From positions 12,960 to 76,959 of the forward strand of contig CAKOJQ010000006.1 of the NCBI GenBank assembly GCA_934090795.1: a stretch of DNA of 64,000 nucleotides, read 5' to 3'. A program made the position numbers and the translations under genes. Position 1 is the first letter of the stretch. The number at the start of each line of letters is the position of its first letter. The notes under the pieces are model-generated. The model made no database searches. It worked only from the letters and a program-made list of their open reading frames with translations, and was not told the origin of the DNA. Source of the DNA: an uncultured Bacilli bacterium. Its GTDB lineage: Bacteria; Bacillota_I; Bacilli_A; RF39; UBA660. Below are positions 1-7,282 of the stretch, piece after piece.

Positions 1-48
1 AGGCTCATAACCTGGAGGTCGTTGGTTCAAATCCGGCTCCCGCAACCA
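1..48 (+). tRNA. tRNA-fMet (CAT), 3' part only
   Basis: The window opens inside a tRNA. The anticodon loop CTCATAA gives anticodon CAT, followed by a T-arm with TTCAAAT and a 3' end CCCGCAACCA typical of initiator tRNA. The 5' half lies outside the window. Elongator Met or Ile(CAT) cannot be fully excluded without the 5' acceptor strand, but the CCCGCA-A-CCA end favours initiator. Confidence 0.8.
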
Positions 49-49
49 T

Positions 50-126
50 GGTTCGTTAGTCTAGAGGCCTATGACGTCTGCCTGTCACGCAGAAGACCAC
101 GGGTTCGAATCCCGTACGAACCGCCA
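50..126 (+). tRNA. tRNA-Asp (GTC)
   Basis: The acceptor strands GGTTCGT and ACGAACC pair fully. The anticodon loop is CTGTCAC with anticodon GTC, the T-loop is TTCGAAT, and the CCA end is encoded. It starts one base after the preceding tRNA, so it belongs to a multicistronic tRNA transcript. Confidence 0.97.
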
Positions 127-130
127 TGAT

Positions 131-206
<76 letters not shown>

Positions 207-217
207 TAAAGTAAATT

Positions 218-238
218 TAAAGCCGAAAGGCTTTTTTA
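218..238 (+). terminator. terminator after tRNA-Phe
   Basis: The hairpin AAAGCC-gaaa-GGCTTT is followed by a T run. It separates tRNA-Phe from tRNA-Pro, so tRNA-Pro either depends on read-through or has its own start. Confidence 0.7.
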
Positions 239-239
239 T

Positions 240-316
240 CGAGAAGTAGCTCAGTTTGGTAGAGCACTACGCTTGGGACGTAGGGGTCGCAGGTTCGAAT
301 CCTGTCTTCTCGACCA
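240..316 (+). tRNA. tRNA-Pro (TGG)
   Basis: The acceptor strands CGAGAAG and CTTCTCG pair. The anticodon loop has TGG within cgcTTGGGAcg, the T-loop is TTCGAAT, and CCA is encoded. It starts at the last base of the T-rich tail of the preceding terminator. Confidence 0.97.
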
Positions 317-326
317 TTTAGATTTT

Positions 327-350
327 TAAGCCTTGAGATTCAAGGCTTTT
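327..350 (+). terminator. terminator after tRNA-Pro
   Basis: The stem AAGCCTTG / CAAGGCTT with a short loop is followed by TTTT. It ends the tRNA cluster. Confidence 0.8.
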
Positions 351-411
351 ATAATAAAAAAATTTACTTGCTTTTGATAATTTAGATTATAATTATAGTA
401 AAGAGAGAAAA

Positions 412-999
412 ATGAAAAACAAGGAAAAGAAAAAATTAACATTAGATGAATATATCGATATTGGTAAAAGTGATATAGTTGTTTATTTATGCGTAACTTT
501 AAATTTGCTTATTATATTTTTATATGTTGGTATCAAATATAATGTTTACTATTATTTATTTTTTGTTGGATTAATTATAATTGGAAGATCATACGAGAGA
601 ATAGATACATTTGTGACTTTAAAACAAATAAAAAAATACTTAACTGACAACAATCTTTTAGATAAAATAGGTAATATTGATTATTGGAATGAAAGATATT
701 ATTTTTTAACTGATAATTATATGATAATTAAACAAGGCAAAGAAATATATTCATTTAAATATTCTGAAATAGAAAAAATATATAAAGAAAATAATTTAGT
801 TATAAACAAACATAGTCGCTCTCAAGAATACTTACACATCATAGTTGGTAATAATAATTTTATAATATTAGTTTATTCAACTGTTTTAGTTGGTGAAGAT
901 TTTAAAGATATCAGTGATTATCTAATTAAAAAGAATCCAAATATTGTGATAGGCAAAACTATTAAAAATAAAAAAATCAATATTTTTAGAACAAAATAA
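412..999 (+). CDS. hypothetical membrane protein, 195 aa
   Basis: I do not recognise a named family with certainty. The N-terminus is Lys-rich, then two hydrophobic segments lie at about residues 21-42 and 45-60, followed by a soluble C-terminal half of about 130 residues rich in beta-type segments. This layout (two helices plus a cytoplasmic PH/YcxB-like domain) is common in small Firmicute membrane proteins, which is the best guess by shape only. The start ATG follows AAAGAGAG. It is a single gene between the tRNA cluster terminator and its own terminator, with nothing around it that points to a function. Confidence 0.75.
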   Translation: MKNKEKKKLTLDEYIDIGKSDIVVYLCVTLNLLIIFLYVGIKYNVYYYLFFVGLIIIGRSYERIDTFVTLKQIKKYLTDNNLLDKIGNIDYWNERYYFLTDNYMIIKQGKEIYSFKYSEIEKIYKENNLVINKHSRSQEYLHIIVGNNNFIILVYSTVLVGEDFKDISDYLIKKNPNIVIGKTIKNKKINIFRTK

Positions 1000-1010
1000 A
1001 TAGTAAATTT

Positions 1011-1033
1011 TGCCCATTTATGGGCTTTTTTTA
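1011..1033 (+). terminator. terminator of the 412-999 gene
   Basis: The stem TGCCCA-ttta-TGGGC(A) is followed by a run of seven T. Confidence 0.85.
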
Positions 1034-1185
1034 ATGCAAAATATTTTTCAAATACACTTCCAAAAACATTTTTAAACACAATACATATCAAATATTGTGT
1101 TTTTATAATATACAAAATTTATAATAATTCATTAAATATTATAGATGTAGTTTCTTAGTTTAATTTATTAAGAAAGAGGTATATT

Positions 1186-1878
1186 ATGATTAAATTAAAA
1201 TATCCCCTAAAATTTGTAGGGATAACTCAAGACTATAGTTCTAATCATCGTGCTAACGATTTAGGATGGAATAATAAATATGGTGGTAGAACTGCTGATA
1301 TATATGCTTGTGGTGATGGAATTGTTATAGAAGTAGTAGATGGTAAAAACAATACCATGAATTATGGTGATAGTGGCAATTATGTAACAATTAAATATAT
1401 AGATGGTTATAAAACAAGAACTTGTCATATGCTTAAAAATAGTATTAAAGTAAAAGTAGGAGATAAAGTGGAGTCAAGTACTGTAATAGGAAGAATGGGA
1501 AATAGTGGTTATTGTGGAAAAAATAGAGCCTATCATTTGCATTTTATAGTTTGGAAAAATGGTGCTAGAGTAAATCCTAGAGAACATGTTTATGTTTATG
1601 ATGATAATGTTGTAGCAAAAACCAATGAATATAAATTACTTTATTACAAGGAAGAAGAACCAGTAAGAAAAAATTATATAATAATAACAGCCAAAAGTGG
1701 TGTGTGGTGCCGAAAAGGTATTGGCTTTAAATTTCCTAAATATAAAGCAATACCTTATGGAACGAAGTGCGAACTATTAGAAAAAAATGTCGGTTACGCA
1801 AATGGGTATAAATGGGACAAAATAATTTATAATAACGAAATAGTTTATTTACCAAATAATTGGAATAAATATTTATAA
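1186..1878 (+). CDS. M23-family peptidase with C-terminal SH3-like segment
   Basis: A 230-residue protein with the LytM/M23 zinc peptidase pattern: an Asp-containing HRANDLGW segment near residue 22, the beta-strand core GDGIVIEVVDG, and the HLHF motif near residue 123. The known family cuts peptide cross-bridges of peptidoglycan. After about residue 160 there is a shorter region (SGVWCRKGIG...) that looks like an SH3b wall-binding module. No signal peptide is visible, so it resembles phage-type endolysins or relies on another exit route. The RBS GAGG is well spaced. It is monocistronic, with a terminator overlapping the stop codon. Confidence 0.85.
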   Translation: MIKLKYPLKFVGITQDYSSNHRANDLGWNNKYGGRTADIYACGDGIVIEVVDGKNNTMNYGDSGNYVTIKYIDGYKTRTCHMLKNSIKVKVGDKVESSTVIGRMGNSGYCGKNRAYHLHFIVWKNGARVNPREHVYVYDDNVVAKTNEYKLLYYKEEEPVRKNYIIITAKSGVWCRKGIGFKFPKYKAIPYGTKCELLEKNVGYANGYKWDKIIYNNEIVYLPNNWNKYL

Positions 1879-1900
1879 GGATTAATTTCCTTATTTTTTT
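1875..1900 (+). terminator. terminator after M23 peptidase
   Basis: The stem ATAAGG / CCTTAT, whose left arm contains the stop codon, is followed by seven T. Confidence 0.75.
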
Positions 1901-1955
1901 AATTTCAATTGATTTTTATTAAAAAATTTTATTTAATTATTATAGAGGTATAATT

Positions 1956-3137
1956 ATGAACAATAAAAGATTAAAAATAGGATTATTTCTAGATTCATTT
2001 TTTCCAGCTATAGATGGAGTTGTAAATGTAGTTGATAATCTAGCTAAAGAATTATCTAAATTTAATGATGTAGTTGTAGTTGTTCCCTATACAGAAAGTG
2101 TTTGTTTAGATAAAGATAGACCATATAAAGTAATAAGAGTAAAAAGCCTTCCTGTCCCATTTACTGAATATCGTGTATCTCTTATGCAAACCAGAATGAG
2201 TGAATCATATAAAACATTAATAGAAGAAAAATTTGACATAATTCATATTCATTCACCTTTACAAATAGGCGCATTAGGCGTGAAAATAGCTAAAGATGCA
2301 AATATTCCATGTATTGCCACTATGCATACAAGATTTGATTTTGAAATTAGAAAAAGAATTAATAATAAATTTGTAATAGATAATATAATTTCTAGATTTA
2401 TTAAAGTCTATAATGAATGTGATAAATGTATAGCTGTAAATAATGCAATGAAAAAGGTCTTTAAAGATTATGGATATTTATATGAACCAGTTGTTATCTA
2501 TAATGGTACCGATTTAAAAACATGCCAAGATAAGGGAATAATAAATAAAATTAATGCTAAATATTCCTTAGAAAATGTTTATCCCGTTTTCTTATTTGTA
2601 GGTAGAATAGTTGATATCAAAAATATTTTCTTCATACTAGATGTTTTAAAAAGCTTAAAAGAAGATGGCTATAATTTTAAAATGATTTATGTAGGTGATG
2701 GCTTTGATTTAAAAGAATTAAAAAGAAAAATTATTGAATATAATATGCAAGATTGCTGTATAACTACTGGAATGATTACTGATCGAAATATTCTTTCAGG
2801 CTTATATAGAAGAGCAGATTTATTCTTATTTCCTTCCTTATGTGATTCATCAAGTCTTGTTCAAATTGAAGCAGCAGTTAATGAAACTCCAGGGCTATTT
2901 ATAGAAGGAAGTGTAACTAGTGATACAGTTATCAATGATGTTAGCGGCTTTACATCCTCTTATGGTATTAATTATTACAAAGAAAGAATTAAAGAAATAA
3001 TAAATGATAAAGAAAAAATTAAACTAGTTGGTAAAAATGCTAAAGAAATGTTAGGAAAAAGTTGGAAAGATATTGCTAAAGAAACCTATGAATTTTATTT
3101 AAAGGAAATAGTAGTAAAGGAAAATATAAATGATTAG
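1956..3137 (+). CDS. GT4-type glycosyltransferase, 393 aa
   Basis: The N-terminal Rossmann half starts GLFLDSFFPAIDGVV (residues 9-23), a typical acceptor-side motif of GT-B fold glycosyltransferases. The C-terminal half contains FVGRIVDIKN and the sugar-nucleotide site FPSLCDSSSLVQIEAA. Family members transfer a sugar from a nucleotide or lipid donor to a lipid or glycan acceptor at the cytoplasmic face. In Bacilli the closest relatives make glucosyl-diacylglycerol-type glycolipids, which anchor lipoteichoic acid, so a link with the LtaS-like gene in this window is possible but inferred. RBS GAGGT. The last 8 bases overlap the next gene, so the two are translationally coupled. Confidence 0.9.
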   Translation: MNNKRLKIGLFLDSFFPAIDGVVNVVDNLAKELSKFNDVVVVVPYTESVCLDKDRPYKVIRVKSLPVPFTEYRVSLMQTRMSESYKTLIEEKFDIIHIHSPLQIGALGVKIAKDANIPCIATMHTRFDFEIRKRINNKFVIDNIISRFIKVYNECDKCIAVNNAMKKVFKDYGYLYEPVVIYNGTDLKTCQDKGIINKINAKYSLENVYPVFLFVGRIVDIKNIFFILDVLKSLKEDGYNFKMIYVGDGFDLKELKRKIIEYNMQDCCITTGMITDRNILSGLYRRADLFLFPSLCDSSSLVQIEAAVNETPGLFIEGSVTSDTVINDVSGFTSSYGINYYKERIKEIINDKEKIKLVGKNAKEMLGKSWKDIAKETYEFYLKEIVVKENIND

Positions 3138-4071
3138 AAATCAAAATAATAATAAAATATTAATTATTTCTCATATAGCTGACTGTGATGGAATGGGAAG
3201 TGTAATTTTAGGTATTAAATATTTTCAAAATCTTGATTATATATTGTGTGAATCAAGTGATTTAGAAGAATTACTAAAAGAAGACTTTAGTAGTTATGAA
3301 CAAATATTTATTTGTGATTTACCATTTTCTAAAGAAACCATAAATGTTATAGAAAATAATAATTATTTAAAAGAACATCTAAAACATTTTGATCATCATG
3401 AATCAAGTATCAGTGATAATACTTATTCGTTTGTAAATGAAGTTATCAGTATTAATGGTTTAAAAGTATCAGCAACCTATTTATTTTATCAATATTTAAA
3501 TTCTTTAAGCAATAAATTAAATAAAAGATTTTATAAGGAATTTGTTGAAGGTGTAAGAGCATATGATATTTGGGATAAAAATGGCAACTTTGAATTAGGT
3601 AAGAAAATTACTAATGTTTTTACCCTTATGGAACCAGTTAGTTTTATTAATTATATTTGTTCTTTGGATGATAGTAAAGAATTTATGATAACTAAAGAAA
3701 TTGAAGATTTAATTTTATCTAATGAAAAGAAAATGAATAATTATTTTGAAAAAGCCTATGAAAAAATAGTTATAACTGATTATAAAGGTTATAAAATGGC
3801 TGTCACTATTAATGAACAATATCGTTCTTTATTAGGTGATTATATTTGTAAAAAAAATAAAGATATTGATTTTGTTTTAATTATAAATTTTGAGAGACTA
3901 AGTTGTTCTTTAAGATGTGAAAAAGATAATGTAGACGTATCAGTAATTGCAAGTGAATTTCACCATAATGGTGGAGGACATCCTAAAGCCTCTGGTTTTA
4001 TATTGGATAAATATTCACTTCCAAAGATAAAAAAATACATAGATTTATACTTACAAAATATTTGTAAATAA
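3130..4071 (+). CDS. DHH-family phosphoesterase, 313 aa
   Basis: The sequence shows the DHH/DHHA1 layout: ADCDGMGS near residue 17, CDLPF (third motif), DHHES near residue 90, and the DHHA1 signature GGGHPKASGF near residue 288. These are manganese-dependent phosphoesterases that act on short oligonucleotides, cyclic dinucleotide products or 3'-phosphoadenosine. The substrate here cannot be told from sequence. It overlaps the upstream glycosyltransferase by 8 bases and shares its transcript. Confidence 0.88.
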   Translation: MIRNQNNNKILIISHIADCDGMGSVILGIKYFQNLDYILCESSDLEELLKEDFSSYEQIFICDLPFSKETINVIENNNYLKEHLKHFDHHESSISDNTYSFVNEVISINGLKVSATYLFYQYLNSLSNKLNKRFYKEFVEGVRAYDIWDKNGNFELGKKITNVFTLMEPVSFINYICSLDDSKEFMITKEIEDLILSNEKKMNNYFEKAYEKIVITDYKGYKMAVTINEQYRSLLGDYICKKNKDIDFVLIINFERLSCSLRCEKDNVDVSVIASEFHHNGGGHPKASGFILDKYSLPKIKKYIDLYLQNICK

Positions 4072-4120
4072 CAAGCCTGGTGACTTCTCAAAGTAAATTA
4101 TTACCTATGTATAATTTAAA

Positions 4121-4158
4121 TTGTTGTATTTCCTTGACATATATGCTATAGTACGCGA
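4121..4158 (+). promoter_or_regulatory. promoter of J-domain gene
   Basis: TTGTAT, 17 bases, then TATAGT with an extended -10 TG (ATGC-TATAGT). A TTGACA also lies inside the spacer. The element resembles the promoter of the downstream 4966 gene. Confidence 0.55.
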
Positions 4159-4180
4159 TAACAAAAGGAGAAAATATAAA

Positions 4181-4804
4181 ATGGATAATAAAATGAATCT
4201 TTATGAAGCCAGAAAACTATTTAAATTACCAGTTAATTATACATTTGAAGAATTAAAATCATCTTATCGTAAATTAATAATTAAATGGCATCCTGATAAA
4301 TTTGCAACTTCATCACAAGAACAACAGGACTTAGCTGAAAAAATGACCAAACAAATAAATGAAGCAAATGAAATACTTATAGAAGAACTAAATAGTCATA
4401 GTTTAACTCAAAATGAAAAGAATGAACTAGAAGACGCCCTAAAAAATATAATAAAAACTATATTAAATAAATATTTAGATATTAGAAAAAAAGCATTATC
4501 TGATTTTTACTTTAATAATTTTACTTTATTTGATGGCTTAGAATCATTTACAAAGAAAGATTTAAAAGCTGAATTATATTTTTTATATTGTCAATTGCCT
4601 GATAATTCTAATTTTATAACTAAAATACTATTAACAGGCTCTATCGAAGAAGCAATTAAATTTTATGAACAAATCATTTTAGAAGATTATCTACAAAATA
4701 TTTTTAAAAAACAAGAAATTAGACATTATGCAAATATCTTTATAAATGAATTAGATAAATATACCAAAAAATATTATAATCAAAACTACAAATCCAAGCA
4801 TTGA
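4181..4804 (+). CDS. J-domain (DnaJ-like) protein, 207 aa
   Basis: A J domain occupies about residues 5-60, with helix II/III and the HPD tripeptide in KWHPDKF. The rest is helical, with no Gly/Phe region and no zinc fingers, so this is a class III J protein that would recruit DnaK to a special client rather than act as a general DnaJ. I chose ATG 4181 because AAAGGAG sits 9 bases upstream; an upstream in-frame ATG at 4121 lies in the promoter. The gene is flanked by related short repeats (see findings). The stop is TGA. Confidence 0.8.
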   Translation: MDNKMNLYEARKLFKLPVNYTFEELKSSYRKLIIKWHPDKFATSSQEQQDLAEKMTKQINEANEILIEELNSHSLTQNEKNELEDALKNIIKTILNKYLDIRKKALSDFYFNNFTLFDGLESFTKKDLKAELYFLYCQLPDNSNFITKILLTGSIEEAIKFYEQIILEDYLQNIFKKQEIRHYANIFINELDKYTKKYYNQNYKSKH

Positions 4805-4827
4805 TACGAATTTATAACACTATGGTG

Positions 4828-4881
4828 AATTCTAAAAGTAAATGACACTGCTATTTCAAAATGTCATTTACTATTAGAATT
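4828..4881. repeat. 20-bp inverted repeat, 19/20 matching
   Basis: Arms 4828-4847 and 4862-4881 are complementary at 19 of 20 positions with a 14-base loop. The left arm continues a sequence (TGGTGA..TTCT..AAAGTAAAT) that also occurs at 4078-4100. Confidence 0.75.
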
Positions 4882-4889
4882 AATAAAAT

Positions 4890-4920
4890 AACAAGCCTAT
4901 TCATATTTGCTTGTTTTTTT
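4890..4920 (+). terminator. terminator upstream of the 4966 gene
   Basis: The stem AACAAGC / GCTTGTT is followed by a T run. Its right arm overlaps the -35 element of the next promoter (TTGTTT, 16 bases, TATAAT at 4933-4938). Confidence 0.7.
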
Positions 4921-4965
4921 ATAAAAAAATGCTATAATATGTGCTATAAAAAAGGGGGATTACTT

Positions 4966-5883
4966 ATGCCTAAATATATGTCTCATGTAATTATGGGTAA
5001 AAGTTTATATGATAAGTGTGAAAAAGATGATAAATTATTTAAATTACCTATTGAAGAAGATAAATTTAAAATTTGGGCTCTAGGACAAGATTTATCAGGT
5101 TTTTCTAATATAGTATGTAGATATGATTCTCATAATCAAAGTTCTCAAGATTTCTTTCTAAAATTAATTAATTATATAAAGGAAAATAAACTATATGAAA
5201 ATTCTGACGTAATGTCTTTCTTATATGGTCATATTTCACATTATTTTTTTGATAGTTTAGCACATCCATTTGTTTATTATATAGAAAAAAGTTGTAAACC
5301 AGTTAATCATATTTCATCACATAGTATGGTAGAAGGATTTATTGACAATTATTATGCAAAACAAGTGCTAAATATTGATTATATGCAATTAGCCCCTGAT
5401 TTTATTGGCAAACTAGATTTATCAGATTCAAAATTAAGAGAAACAATAAGAGATATTTATCTATATACATATAATGGTAGATTTGCAGTATTTAGTTGTA
5501 AAGTAGTATATGATATTTTTAAAAATACAGAAAAAACTATTAAAGAAAATCCAAAGATTACCAAAGAGAAATTACTTAATTACAGTAAATTTATAAAATT
5601 TTTAGATGTAAATCATTTAGCTGTTTCTGAAATAATTAATAATGCAAATGAGATGTGGACTAATCCAGTAACTAATGAAAAACATAATGAAAGTTTACTA
5701 GAACTTTATAATTTAGCTCTAAATAAAACATTAGAGGCAATTGATTTAGTAAATAGATATATATATGATGGAGGAGATATTTCAATTCTTTATCAATTAT
5801 TTCCAAATTTATCATATGATACTGGAGTAGAGTGTGCTTTAGGAAAACAAATGAAATATGTAAGAACAAACAAGATTAAATAG
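4966..5883 (+). CDS. zinc-dependent phospholipase C-like protein, 305 aa
   Basis: The pattern fits the Zn_dep_PLPC / HD-like family seen in gut Firmicutes: an N-terminal HVIMG, LGQDLSGF, then the His/Asp-rich core YGHISHYFFDSLAHP and a later SSHSMVEGFID. The conserved His and Asp residues would bind zinc. There is no signal peptide, so it probably acts inside the cell, and true phospholipase activity is not certain. ATG 4966 is chosen because AAAAAGGGGG lies just upstream and an extended-10 promoter ends at 4938; the upstream ATG at 4861 lies inside an inverted repeat. Confidence 0.72.
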   Translation: MPKYMSHVIMGKSLYDKCEKDDKLFKLPIEEDKFKIWALGQDLSGFSNIVCRYDSHNQSSQDFFLKLINYIKENKLYENSDVMSFLYGHISHYFFDSLAHPFVYYIEKSCKPVNHISSHSMVEGFIDNYYAKQVLNIDYMQLAPDFIGKLDLSDSKLRETIRDIYLYTYNGRFAVFSCKVVYDIFKNTEKTIKENPKITKEKLLNYSKFIKFLDVNHLAVSEIINNANEMWTNPVTNEKHNESLLELYNLALNKTLEAIDLVNRYIYDGGDISILYQLFPNLSYDTGVECALGKQMKYVRTNKIK

Positions 5884-5902
5884 AAATTCGAAGGAACTTA
5901 TT

Positions 5903-7102
5903 ATGCGTATATATGGATTTTATAATGAATATTCAGGACAAGAAATAGATACTGCGCTTAGAGAATTAACTGCATCAGAATATCGTCAATTAGGAAATAT
6001 TTTTGAGGATAAAGGAATCAATTTGTCTAAATACCATGAAGATAGAGAAAATTTCTCTTCAAGTGTTATTTTTAAATTTACTAATATTCTTGAACGAAAT
6101 AGAAAAAATGGTCTAACATCATTTAATCAATTAACAACAAATATTATAAATTTAATTAATTTAGGAAAAACAAATAGAGAAATATGTGAAAAGTTAAATA
6201 TAGATTATAAAACTTTATATTTTGAATTAAAAAAAGTTAAAAACTGTAAAAGAAATTATGATAGAGAATATTTTTACGATGGAAAAATTATAAGTAATGG
6301 AAATCAAAAAAATAAATATGGTAAAGGAAATACTTTAAATATAGGTTATAATAATACTTTAAGATTTCTTGTTATATCTGATTTCCATTATGGAAATAGC
6401 CTAGAAAATGTTGATGCAGTTAATAGAGCGTTTAATTATGCTAAAAAAAGAGGAATAAATGTAATTTTAGCTTGTGGTGATTTTATTGATGGAGCATTTT
6501 CTAAAGGAAAGCAAATCATAGAAAGATACTTTAAACAATTTGAACATTTTGCTTTAGATTACCCCTATGATAAGGATATAATTACATTTGGTGTTGGTGG
6601 AAATCATGATTACAGTGTTAAATTTACAGATGACTTTGATTTTATAAAATTTTGTAGTATGTATCGAGATGATATAATAATTGATAATTATGGAAATAGT
6701 TTTCTTAACATAGGCAAAGAAACTATTCAAATGCATCATGAAATTAAAGGTTTTCCAAAATTAGAAAGTTCTTCTAAAATTATTTTAAATGGACATATTC
6801 ATAAATATGATATTAAACAAGTTAAAGATAATCATAGTCTAAATATATATATACCAACCATTTCAAATTTAATTCAAACTGTTCCTGAAGCATTAGAAAT
6901 AGAATTAAGTTTAAATAATGAAATAATTGAAAATATCAATATTAAAGAAATATGTTTTGGAAACAGGGATATTATCTTAAGTGAAAAAGAATTTTATTTT
7001 AATAAAAATAATGAATCAAAAATAGAAGATCAACCTAAAGTAAAAGAATTAGAAAAAAGAAGTTCTCAAATTGATAAATTTAATAAAAGATATGGTTTAT
7101 AA
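5903..7102 (+). CDS. calcineurin-like metallophosphoesterase with N-terminal HTH-like region, 399 aa
   Basis: The metal-binding motifs are in order: DFH (residues 160-162), GDFIDG, GNHD and GHIH, the full set of a two-metal phosphoesterase. The first 150 residues are unrelated and contain a TNREICEKLNIDYKTLYFE segment (about 90-110) that reads as a helix-turn-helix, so the protein may bind nucleic acid. The C-terminal 50 residues are charged. The layout resembles phage or plasmid phosphoesterases. It lies 19 bases after the 4966 gene and ends in a terminator. Confidence 0.8.
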   Translation: MRIYGFYNEYSGQEIDTALRELTASEYRQLGNIFEDKGINLSKYHEDRENFSSSVIFKFTNILERNRKNGLTSFNQLTTNIINLINLGKTNREICEKLNIDYKTLYFELKKVKNCKRNYDREYFYDGKIISNGNQKNKYGKGNTLNIGYNNTLRFLVISDFHYGNSLENVDAVNRAFNYAKKRGINVILACGDFIDGAFSKGKQIIERYFKQFEHFALDYPYDKDIITFGVGGNHDYSVKFTDDFDFIKFCSMYRDDIIIDNYGNSFLNIGKETIQMHHEIKGFPKLESSSKIILNGHIHKYDIKQVKDNHSLNIYIPTISNLIQTVPEALEIELSLNNEIIENINIKEICFGNRDIILSEKEFYFNKNNESKIEDQPKVKELEKRSSQIDKFNKRYGL

Positions 7103-7109
7103 AATATCG

Positions 7110-7137
7110 AAATCTCAAAATTTTTGAGATTTTTTTA
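7110..7137 (+). terminator. terminator after metallophosphoesterase
   Basis: The stem AATCTCAAAA / TTTTTGAGATT is followed by a T run. Confidence 0.85.
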
Positions 7138-7179
7138 AAAGTTTATGTTATAGTTATTAAAGAATAGGATTGAGGCTGT

Positions 7180-7272
7180 GTGAGAAAGTATAATTTGGAA
7201 CTTATATTATCTTTTTTAATTATATTAATTTGCCTTGTTTTAGGTTATATCATAGCTAGATCTTTAATTTAG
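7180..7272 (+). CDS. 30-aa single-span membrane peptide
   Basis: A GTG start preceded by GAGG opens a reading frame MRKYNLELILSFLIILICLV followed by LGYIIARSLI. It is a basic N-terminus plus one hydrophobic helix. The stop codon TAG overlaps the SD sequence of the phosphoketolase gene, with the next start at 7283, so the two would be co-translated. It has no known family and may be a genuine small membrane protein or a leader peptide; the tight coupling favours a real gene. Confidence 0.5.
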   Translation: MRKYNLELILSFLIILICLVLGYIIARSLI

Positions 7273-7282
7273 GAGAATGATT

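Noticed and set aside
4121..4180. Longer start for the J-domain protein
   Set aside because: The extra 20 codons overlap the -35/-10 region and a good SD sits before ATG 4181.
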